Part shown: positions 14,462-20,532 of the stretch, in pieces
How positions within the stretch are numbered: the first letter of the stretch is position 1
How the letters are laid out: the number at the start of each line of letters is the position of its first letter
From: Oscillospiraceae bacterium
GTDB lineage: Bacteria > Bacillota > Clostridia > Oscillospirales > Oscillospiraceae
Reading direction: 5' to 3'
DNA length: 20,532 nucleotides
Assembly (NCBI GenBank): GCA_029009035.1
Contig: JAQXJQ010000071.1
Location: forward strand, 1-20,532
The notes under the pieces: model-generated
The model's database searches: none
What the model saw: the letters and a program-made list of their open reading frames with translations, nothing else
What the model was told of the DNA's origin: nothing
Made by a program: the position numbers and the translations under genes

Positions 14462-16154
14462 GGAAATGCCCTATGTGCGCCCCGATGCGGAGCAGATCAA
14501 GGCAAACATGAAGCGCATCACCGAGGCGCTGAAGGCCGCTGAGAGCTATGAGCAGGCCAGAGCCGCCTTCATGGAGATGGAGACCGAGCTGAAGCACTTC
14601 AGCACCGCCAGCAATCTGGCCATGATCCGCAACTCCATCGACACCCGGGACGAGTTCTATGACGCTGAGGTCAAGTTCCTCAATGCCGCCGGCCCCGAGC
14701 TGCAGGAGTATGAGCAGGCCTGGACCATGGCCATGCTGGAGAGCCCCTATCGCCCCGACTTTACCGCCGAGTTCGGCGATCTGATGTTCGTCAACGCCGA
14801 GATCCAGCTCAAGACCTTCGACCCCGCCATCGTGGCCGACCTGCAGAAGGAGAACGATCTGGTGATGGAGTACCGCAAGCTCATCGCCTCCGCCCAGATC
14901 CCCTTTGAGGGCGGCGTCTACACCCTGTCCCAGATGACCCCCTTCAAGAGCGACGCCGATGATGAGCGCCGCCTGGCCGCCTGGAAGGCCGAGGGCAAGT
15001 GGTACAAGGACAACCAGGCCGAGCTTGACCGCATCTACGACGAACTGACCCATCTGCGTGACAGCATGGGCAAAAAGCTGGGCTACGAAGGCTACACGAC
15101 CCTGGGCTACTACCGCATGGGCCGAAACTGCTATGACAAGAACGATGTGGAGAAGTTCCGCACCGCCGTGCAGAAGTATCTGGTGCCCGTGGCGGACAGG
15201 ATCTACCGTGAGCAGGCCAAGCGCCTGGGCAAGGAGTATCCCCTCAGCTTTGCCGACGCTGCACTGGAGTTCCGCTCCGGCAACCCCCGTCCCCAGGGCA
15301 CTGCCGACGACATTCTGGCCCATGGCCTGAAGTTCTACAGGGAGCTGTCTCCCGAGAGCGGGGAGTTCTTCCAGACCATGATGGACTGGGAGCTGATGGA
15401 TGTGCTCTCCACCGAGGGCAAGGCCGGCGGCGGCTACTGCACCAATATTGCCGACTATGAGGTGCCCTTCATTTTCGCCAACTTCAACGGCACCCAGGGC
15501 GATGTGGAGGTGGTCACCCATGAGGCCGGCCACGCCTTTGCCGACTGGATGAACCGCAAGCGCGTTCCCGCCGAGTATGTGTGGCCCTCCATGGAGGGCT
15601 GCGAGGTCCACTCCATGTCCATGGAGTTTTTGGCCTGGCCCTGGGCTGAGGGCTTCTTCGGTGAGGACACCCGCAAGTTCCGCTACAGCCATCTGGCCGG
15701 TGCGCTGAAGTTCATCCCCTACGGCACCATGGTGGACCACTTCCAGCACGAGGTCTACGCCCACCCGGACATGACCCCCGCTGAGCGCCACGGCGTCTGG
15801 AAGAAGCTGCTGGGGATCTATATGCCCTGGATGAAGCTGGACGGTGATATCCCCGTCTATGCCGAAGGCGAGGGTTGGCAGCGCCAGAGCCATATCTACA
15901 ACAGCCCCTTCTACTATATCGACTACTGCCTGGCTCAGACCGTGTCCCTCCAGATCTGGGCCATGAGCCAGAAGGACTTTGCCGACGCATGGAAGCACTA
16001 TATGGCTTACACCGTGCAGGGCGGCAGCCGCACCTTCGTGGAGCTGCTGAAAAACGCAGGCCTCGACAGCCCCTTTGACGAGAACACCCTCAAGGGCGTG
16101 TGCGAGGCGGCCAACACCTGGCTGGAGAATTACGACCTTACCGGCATCTGCTGA
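14451..16154 (+). CDS. pepF: M3-family oligoendopeptidase (PepF type)
   Basis: A 567-residue cytoplasmic zinc metallopeptidase that cleaves short peptides internally. The catalytic motif HEAGH is at 357-361. Zinc is bound by H357, H361 and a downstream glutamate in CEVHSMSMEFLAWPW (about E385). The region after it (FRYSHLAGALKFIPYGTMVD, HFQHEVYAHP) and the C-terminal helix with SHIYNSPFYYIDYCLAQTVS are characteristic of M3B oligoendopeptidases. Length fits the family. ATG 14451 has GGAGG at 14441-14445 and lies inside the end of the Nudix gene. Its position behind the peptide importer suggests that it processes imported peptides. No signal peptide is visible. Confidence 0.95.
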   Translation: MKFKEMPYVRPDAEQIKANMKRITEALKAAESYEQARAAFMEMETELKHFSTASNLAMIRNSIDTRDEFYDAEVKFLNAAGPELQEYEQAWTMAMLESPYRPDFTAEFGDLMFVNAEIQLKTFDPAIVADLQKENDLVMEYRKLIASAQIPFEGGVYTLSQMTPFKSDADDERRLAAWKAEGKWYKDNQAELDRIYDELTHLRDSMGKKLGYEGYTTLGYYRMGRNCYDKNDVEKFRTAVQKYLVPVADRIYREQAKRLGKEYPLSFADAALEFRSGNPRPQGTADDILAHGLKFYRELSPESGEFFQTMMDWELMDVLSTEGKAGGGYCTNIADYEVPFIFANFNGTQGDVEVVTHEAGHAFADWMNRKRVPAEYVWPSMEGCEVHSMSMEFLAWPWAEGFFGEDTRKFRYSHLAGALKFIPYGTMVDHFQHEVYAHPDMTPAERHGVWKKLLGIYMPWMKLDGDIPVYAEGEGWQRQSHIYNSPFYYIDYCLAQTVSLQIWAMSQKDFADAWKHYMAYTVQGGSRTFVELLKNAGLDSPFDENTLKGVCEAANTWLENYDLTGIC

Positions 16155-16172
16155 GCGAAAAGCGACGAGATG

Positions 16173-16209
16173 AAAAAAGCATCCGCATGATTCATGCGGA
16201 TGCTTTTTT
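16173..16209. terminator. Bidirectional terminator between pepF and the pseudouridine synthase
   Basis: AAAAAAGCATCCGCATG (16173-16189) pairs perfectly with CATGCGGATGCTTTTTT (16193-16209), 17 bp with a three-base ATT loop. A-runs and T-runs on both sides let it stop both convergent genes: it ends 11 bases short of the pseudouridine synthase stop. Confidence 0.94.
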
Positions 16210-16220
16210 TGTGGCTTTTT

Positions 16221-17117
16221 TCAGCGGAAAACCCGGTTAAAGTCCCGGGGGGTCTTGGCAGTAAAGGTAATGTGCTTGCCGGTCTCGGGGTGGACGAAGG
16301 ACAGCTCGTTGGCGTGAAGGCACAGCCGGCCGATGGGGTTGGTCTCAGCGCCGTACTGCTTGTCGCCGGCCACGGGGTGGCCCATCTCCGCCATGTGGAC
16401 ACGGATCTGGTTCTTGCGCCCGGTGTCGATGGAGATATCCAGCAGGGCGTAGCCGCCGCCGCTTTTGAGCACCTTGTAGTTGGTGATGGCCTCATGGGAG
16501 TTGGGGCCGGGGTCGCCGGAGAAGACCATGTGGGTCTTGGTCTCCACCAGATGGGTGCGGATGGTGTCGCACTCCTTGCGGGGCACACCCTCCACCAGCG
16601 CCTGATAGCCCCGGCGGGTAACGATCTCGTTCCAGCGCTCCTGAAACAGCTCCTTGGTGTGGGCGTCCTTGGCGAACATCAGAACGCCCGAGGTGTCCCG
16701 GTCCAGACGGTGGATGATGAAGATGCGGTTGTCGATGTGCTGGCTCTTCACATAGTCGGTGACGATGTGATAGGCGGTGCGCAGCTTCTCCTTCTCGTTG
16801 GCCACAGAGAGCAGCTTGGCGGGCTTGTTCACCACGATGAGGTGCTCGTCCTCATAGAGCAAGGGGAAGGGCAGGGCGTCCTGACGGGGAGCGGGGACGG
16901 AGAGAATGGTGATCTGCTGGCCGGGGTGGAGGGGGGTGTCGAACTGGGAGGTGGGGTGGCCGTCAACGGTCACCAGCTTGCGGGAGAGGAGGGACTTCAC
17001 ATTGTTGCGGCTCTTACCCTTGAGCGTTTCCAACAGGAAGGGGAGCAGGGTGGTCTCCGCCTCCACGGTATAGGTGGTCTCACGGGACTTGTCCCGAAAG
17101 GTTCTCTTTTGTTCCAT
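16221..17117 (-). CDS. RluA/RluD-family ribosomal RNA pseudouridine synthase
   Basis: A 298-residue enzyme that isomerises uridine to pseudouridine in RNA. Residues 1-75 form an S4-like RNA-binding domain (SRNNVKSLLSRKLVTVDG, then PGQQI). The catalytic domain starts near LLYEDEHLIVVNKPAKLL (87-104). The active-site motif HRLDRDTSGVLMFAK (136-150) carries catalytic Asp139. Further conserved blocks are DTGRKNQIRVHMAEMGHPVAGD and RLCLHANELSF. Which rRNA site it modifies cannot be told from sequence. The ribosome binding site reads GAGGTAA on the minus strand, about 8 bases before ATG. It is a single-gene transcript running towards pepF. Confidence 0.94.
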   Translation of the reverse strand: MEQKRTFRDKSRETTYTVEAETTLLPFLLETLKGKSRNNVKSLLSRKLVTVDGHPTSQFDTPLHPGQQITILSVPAPRQDALPFPLLYEDEHLIVVNKPAKLLSVANEKEKLRTAYHIVTDYVKSQHIDNRIFIIHRLDRDTSGVLMFAKDAHTKELFQERWNEIVTRRGYQALVEGVPRKECDTIRTHLVETKTHMVFSGDPGPNSHEAITNYKVLKSGGGYALLDISIDTGRKNQIRVHMAEMGHPVAGDKQYGAETNPIGRLCLHANELSFVHPETGKHITFTAKTPRDFNRVFR

Positions 17118-17157
17118 CGGATTACCTCATTGTCTTGAATTTGCAGATATTTTTAAT

Positions 17158-17186
17158 ATTTTACCACAAGATCAAGGGAAAGTCCA
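17158..17186 (-). promoter_or_regulatory. Likely promoter of the pseudouridine synthase gene
   Basis: On the minus strand TGGACT (complement of 17181-17186), a 17-base spacer and TAAAAT (complement of 17158-17163) with an extended TGG before it. This sits about 40 bases upstream of the start codon in an A/T-rich patch. Confidence 0.6.
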
Positions 17187-17242
17187 TGGGGACAGGCAAT
17201 AATCCCGCCGCTTTTTCATAGAGTTTCCGGAGGTGATGTACC

Positions 17243-17512
17243 ATGGGAAAGGAAGGCTTGCTCCTTCGGGCGTCCAAAGCCTTTGATGTGCCGGGGGATG
17301 TGGTGGCCGGATTGCCCAGGATCGAGCTGATCGGCGCGGGGGAGCTGCGGATGGAGCAGCACCGGGGTATTCTGGCCTACGGTCCGGAGGAGATCCATAT
17401 CTCCGGGGGGAAGCTGGTGGTGCGGGTGAAGGGGAGCGGCCTGGAGCTGCGGGCCATGAACCCCACGGAGCTGCTCATCACCGGAGAGATCCGGGTGGTG
17501 GAGTTGGTTTGA
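17243..17512 (+). CDS. yqfC: Sporulation protein YqfC (YabP/YqfC family)
   Basis: An 89-residue protein of the YabP/YqfC family, expressed in the mother cell under sigma-E in Bacillus; its biochemical role is not known. The pattern matches the family: DVPGDVVAGLPRIELIGAGE near the start, then the HRGILAYGPEEIHISGGKL strand region and the hydrophobic LELRAMNPTELLITGEI end. GGAGGTGA at 17229-17236 serves ATG 17243. yqfD follows after 18 bases, the standard pairing. I could not find a convincing sigma-E promoter in the short gap before it. Confidence 0.93.
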   Translation: MGKEGLLLRASKAFDVPGDVVAGLPRIELIGAGELRMEQHRGILAYGPEEIHISGGKLVVRVKGSGLELRAMNPTELLITGEIRVVELV

Positions 17513-17530
17513 GGGAAAGGAGGCGCGGGG

Positions 17531-18766
17531 ATGAAGCGGCTTGTGAACCTGCTGCGGGGGTATGGGGAGTGGCGCGTGACCGGCTGCTTTCCCGAACGCA
17601 TGCTCAACCTGTGCGCCCAGAACCGGGTGCAGTTCTGGCGCCTTCAGTGGGAGGATGAGCTGACCTTCACCTTCCGCACGACACTCCGTGACCGCAAAAA
17701 GGTGGAGAAACTGGCTGAAAAAGCCATGTGTGAAGCAAAACTGATTCACAGGAAAGGCGTGTCGGCTGCGGCGTCCGGACTGGCCAAACGGTGGGGGTTT
17801 TTGCTGGGGTCGGCTCTGTGCGTGGCGGCGGTGAGCGTGCTTTCCGGGTTTTTGCTGGTGGTGGAGGTGGAAGGGAACGAACAGGTGCCCACAGCGGTGA
17901 TCCTCTCCGAGCTGCAGCGATTGGGGGTGCGCCCGGGGGCGTACGGCCCGGCATTGGAGGAGAAGGAGCTGGCCAATGAGGCGCTGATGGCGCTGCCTCA
18001 GCTGTCCTACATGACCATCAACATCTATGGGACCCGGGCAGAGGTGCAGGTGCGGGAGGCGGTGAAGGAGCCGGAGCTGCTGGACGAGGACACCCCCGCC
18101 GATGTGGTGGCCGGGGCGGACGGCATCATTCTGGACCTGCGGGCCGACTCCGGAAGAGCGGTGCGCCGGGAGGGGGATATCGTGGCGGCGGGGGAGGTGC
18201 TCATCGCCGGGCGAATGAAGCTGAACGGGCCGGAGTACGGGGCCAGCGATCTGGGGTATCTGGTGGTGCACGCCGCCGGCTCCGTTCGGGCGCGCACATG
18301 GCGCACTTTGGAGGAGAGCGTCCCGCTGACCGGGCTGAAAAAGGAATACACAGGGGCGGAGCAGACGCTGTACAGCCTTCAAATTTTATGGGGAGAGGTG
18401 AATTTTTTTAAAAACAGTAGCATTTCCTATGCCAGATATGATAAAATAACAAATACCCGTATGCTGACCGTGTTCGGCAGGGAGATGCCCCTTGGCCTGA
18501 CCACCACCACGCTGCGGGAGTATACGGTCACCGAGGCGCCGCTGGATGTGGAGGCGGCGGAACAGCGCCTGAGACCGGTGCTGGAGCGGCGGCTCAGCGA
18601 GCTCATGGATGCCAATGAGGGCAGCGTGCTCCGCCGCGATACGGTGATGAGAATGGAGCGTGACAGACTGACCGTGACCCTGCTGGCCGAGTGCGAGGAG
18701 GAGATCGGCAGAACGGTGGAGCTGCCGGGAGAGACCGGGCGGGAACTGCCGGGGGCCGCGCCGTAG
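17531..18766 (+). CDS. yqfD: Sporulation protein YqfD
   Basis: A 411-residue membrane protein of the YqfD family, needed for normal sporulation in Bacillus. The N-terminal domain (RLVNLLRGYGEWRVTGCFPE, then RMLNLCAQNRVQFWRL) matches the family. One membrane helix lies at about residues 88-112. The extracytoplasmic part that follows starts with a POTRA-like segment (VEVEGNEQVPTAVILSELQR). The C-terminus is Pro/Gly-rich and probably flexible. AAAGGAGG at 17516-17523 supports ATG 17531. The stretch 18381-18455 inside the gene is notably A/T-rich compared with its surroundings. phoH begins 19 bases after the stop. Confidence 0.92.
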   Translation: MKRLVNLLRGYGEWRVTGCFPERMLNLCAQNRVQFWRLQWEDELTFTFRTTLRDRKKVEKLAEKAMCEAKLIHRKGVSAAASGLAKRWGFLLGSALCVAAVSVLSGFLLVVEVEGNEQVPTAVILSELQRLGVRPGAYGPALEEKELANEALMALPQLSYMTINIYGTRAEVQVREAVKEPELLDEDTPADVVAGADGIILDLRADSGRAVRREGDIVAAGEVLIAGRMKLNGPEYGASDLGYLVVHAAGSVRARTWRTLEESVPLTGLKKEYTGAEQTLYSLQILWGEVNFFKNSSISYARYDKITNTRMLTVFGREMPLGLTTTTLREYTVTEAPLDVEAAEQRLRPVLERRLSELMDANEGSVLRRDTVMRMERDRLTVTLLAECEEEIGRTVELPGETGRELPGAAP

Positions 18767-18785
18767 CCCCAAAGGAGAGCTGCAA

Positions 18786-19763
18786 ATGACAGAACAATTT
18801 ATCAGTATTGAGCGCATGGAAGAGGCGGTGAGCCTGTTCGGCGCTTTTGACGAAAACATTCGCATCATCGAGCAGGAGCTGGATGTGTCGGTGGTGAACC
18901 GGGAGTCCAGCCTGAAGATCTCCGGTGAAGCGGAGAATGTGATGCTGGCGGTGAAGGCCATTCAGGGCCTCTTGAGCCTCAGCGCCAAGGGCGAGACCAT
19001 CAGCCAGCAAAATGTGCGCTATATCATCGAGCTGGTGCGCTCCGGGCAGGAGGGTAAGCTGGCTCTGCTGGCCAAGGATGTGGTGTGCGTCACCGCCAAG
19101 GGCAAGCCCATCAAGGCCAAGACCGTGGGCCAGCAGAAATATGTGGAGGCCATCAAGAACAACACCATCACCCTGGGCGTGGGTCCTGCCGGCACCGGCA
19201 AGACCTACCTGGCGGTGGCGGCGGCGGTGGCGGCCTTCCGGGAGAAGCAGATCAACCGCATCATCCTGACCCGTCCCGCCGTGGAGGCGGGGGAGCGGCT
19301 GGGCTTTTTGCCCGGCGATCTGCAGTCCAAGGTGGACCCGTACCTTCGGCCCCTGTATGACGCCCTCTTCGATATGCTGGGGGCGGAGACCTACCAGAAG
19401 TATCTGGAGCGGGGCAACATCGAAGTGGCGCCCCTGGCCTATATGCGCGGACGCACCCTGGACGACAGCTTTATCATTCTGGATGAAGCCCAGAACACCA
19501 GCCGGGAGCAGATGAAAATGTTCCTCACCCGTCTGGGTTTCAACTCCAAGATCGTCATTACCGGCGATGTGACCCAGATCGACCTGCCCACGGACAAGGT
19601 CTCGGGCCTCAAAGAGGCCATGCGGGTGCTGAAGGGCGTGGAGGACATTGCCATCTGTACCCTCAGCGGGGCGGATGTGGTGCGCCATGTGATCGTGCAG
19701 CGCATCATCAAGGCCTATGAAGAGGACGAGCAGCGCCGCAACGCCAAGCGGGACAAGCGTTAA
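18786..19763 (+). CDS. phoH: PhoH-family ATPase
   Basis: A 325-residue cytoplasmic P-loop ATPase of the PhoH family, thought to act in RNA metabolism. The N-terminus to about residue 110 is the KH-like domain (ERMEEAVSLFGAFDENIRII and the SLKISGEAENVMLAVKAIQ stretch). Walker A is GPAGTGKT (133-140), Walker B FIILDEAQN (229-237). The family blocks ILTRPAVEAGERLGFLPGDL and GDVTQIDLP are present. AAGGAGAG lies about 8 bases before ATG 18786. It sits between yqfD and ybeY, its conserved place. Confidence 0.96.
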   Translation: MTEQFISIERMEEAVSLFGAFDENIRIIEQELDVSVVNRESSLKISGEAENVMLAVKAIQGLLSLSAKGETISQQNVRYIIELVRSGQEGKLALLAKDVVCVTAKGKPIKAKTVGQQKYVEAIKNNTITLGVGPAGTGKTYLAVAAAVAAFREKQINRIILTRPAVEAGERLGFLPGDLQSKVDPYLRPLYDALFDMLGAETYQKYLERGNIEVAPLAYMRGRTLDDSFIILDEAQNTSREQMKMFLTRLGFNSKIVITGDVTQIDLPTDKVSGLKEAMRVLKGVEDIAICTLSGADVVRHVIVQRIIKAYEEDEQRRNAKRDKR

Positions 19764-19776
19764 GGACGGAACACAC

Positions 19777-20259
19777 ATGGAACACAACATTCTTTTTGAT
19801 TCCGAGGTGGAGACCCCGGAGGGAGCGGAAGCACAGATCGAGCGCGCCATCACCGCCGCCCTGGATGCGGAGGGTGTGGTCGTCCCCTGTGAGATCAATG
19901 TGCTGCTCACCGATGACGAGGGCATCCACGCTGTCAACATGGAGATGCGCGGTGTGGACAGGCCCACGGATGTGCTCTCCTTCCCCATGTTTGAGCTGTC
20001 TCCCGGGGAGCACCCCACCATGGAGGACGCCGACCCTGCCACCGAGCTGGTGCCCCTGGGGGATATGTGCATCTCTCTGGAGCGCACCCGCGCCCAGGCG
20101 CAGGAGTTCGGCCACAGCCCGGAGCGGGAACTGAGCTACCTCACCGTCCATTCGGTGCTCCATCTGCTGGGCTACGACCATCTGGATGAAGGCCCCATGA
20201 AGGCTCAGATGCGGGCGCGGGAGGATGCCATCATGGCGCAGCTGGGCATAGGGAGATAA
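19777..20259 (+). CDS. ybeY: Endoribonuclease YbeY
   Basis: A 160-residue zinc-dependent protein required for 16S rRNA 3'-end maturation and ribosome quality control. The zinc motif HSVLHLLGYDH (H125, H129, H135) is complete, and the family sequence RPTDVLSFPMFE is at 62-73. The chosen start is ATG 19777, 13 bases after the phoH stop, with AAGGA about 10 bases ahead; an in-frame start at 19717 would lie inside phoH. In Bacillus pgpH lies between phoH and ybeY; it is absent here. Confidence 0.96.
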   Translation: MEHNILFDSEVETPEGAEAQIERAITAALDAEGVVVPCEINVLLTDDEGIHAVNMEMRGVDRPTDVLSFPMFELSPGEHPTMEDADPATELVPLGDMCISLERTRAQAQEFGHSPERELSYLTVHSVLHLLGYDHLDEGPMKAQMRAREDAIMAQLGIGR

Positions 20260-20281
20260 TCTGCGAATATTGGTACAAACC

Positions 20282-20296
20282 CCGCCCGGTGGGCGG
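20282..20296. other. Short hairpin between ybeY and era
   Basis: CCGCCC (20282-20287) pairs with GGGCGG (20291-20296) around GGT. No T-run follows directly. It may be a weak terminator or message-processing site. Nothing else is recognisable in the 78-base gap apart from the era ribosome binding site. Confidence 0.45.
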
Positions 20297-20337
20297 AGGA
20301 TCCATATTATTTTGCTCAAGAAAGTTGAGGATCATCT

Positions 20338-20532
20338 ATGAACATTACAAAATCCGGTATCATCACCATCTGCGGACGGCCCAATGTGGGAAAGTCCACG
20401 CTGACCAACACCCTGGTGGGGGAGAAGGTGGCCATCGTGTCCCCCAAGCCCCAGACCACACGCAACCGTATCTGCGCCATTCTGAACCGGGACGACACCC
20501 AGTTCGTCTTTGTGGACACCCCCGGTCTGCAC
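20338..20532 (+). CDS. era: GTPase Era (N-terminal part, runs off the window)
   Basis: The first 65 codons of the Era GTPase, which binds 16S rRNA and helps assemble the 30S ribosomal subunit. The G1 P-loop is GRPNVGKST, the effector region PKPQTTRNRI fits G2, and G3 is DTPG near the window end. ATG 20338 has TGAGGA 7-8 bases upstream. The C-terminal KH domain lies outside the window. Following ybeY is the usual Firmicutes order, here without dgkA and cdd in between. Confidence 0.95.
   Translation, partial: MNITKSGIITICGRPNVGKSTLTNTLVGEKVAIVSPKPQTTRNRICAILNRDDTQFVFVDTPGLH

Noticed and set aside
17195..17224. A sigma-E-like -10 (CATAGAGT at 17217-17224) before yqfC
   Set aside because: Transcription would begin inside or after the ribosome binding site at 17229-17236, and the -35 match is poor.
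1..20532. CRISPR array, prophage, insertion sequence or integration site next to the tRNA
   Set aside because: No regularly spaced repeats, transposase or integrase frames, and no repeat of the tRNA 3' end elsewhere in the window.

Overview
The window reads as a stretch of chromosome from a G+C-rich, spore-forming Clostridia member. I infer an Oscillospiraceae-type gut bacterium of the Flavonifractor/Oscillibacter kind. The grounds are the sporulation pair yqfC-yqfD, the long Firmicutes-type SRP RNA with an Alu domain, the ffs-dnaX-yaaK order, strong AGGAGG ribosome binding sites and a large peptide-transport locus. I see no phage, transposase, CRISPR array or integration site.

Layout. Positions 1-217 are the last codons of uvrA, followed by a terminator. 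A hairpin-rich gap leads to an AraC-type regulator with a GyrI-like domain (497-1381), closed by a strong bidirectional terminator. The gap 1382-2180 has no protein gene but holds tRNA-Ala(CGC) on the minus strand with its own promoter and terminator, and the SRP RNA on the plus strand. The SRP RNA runs almost into the ribosome binding site of dnaX (GTG start at 2181), which is followed by ebfC/yaaK. The usual next gene, recR, is absent.

Positions 4323-12612 are a five-gene peptide ABC transporter operon: a promoter, a long structured leader, a substrate-binding lipoprotein, two permeases and two ATPases. Four of the five proteins are built unusually. The binding protein appears circularly permuted, the OppB-type permease has about 275 residues between TM1 and TM2, the OppD-type ATPase has a roughly 230-residue helical insertion between Walker A and the Q-loop, and the OppF-type ATPase ends in two membrane helices. 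A membrane-anchored protein that looks like a degenerate ApbE follows (12646-13911), then a terminator, a Nudix hydrolase and an M3 oligoendopeptidase (pepF), which would logically digest the imported peptides.

A bidirectional terminator at about 16190 separates pepF from a convergent RluA/RluD-family pseudouridine synthase (minus strand). From 17243 the plus strand carries yqfC-yqfD-phoH-ybeY-era, a core Firmicutes cluster. Here it lacks the pgpH, dgkA and cdd genes found inside it in Bacillus. era runs off the end of the window.

The peptide transporter is the most interesting part. The uncommon domain layouts co-occur in one operon and suggest a lineage-specific, elaborated oligopeptide importer rather than a textbook Opp system.
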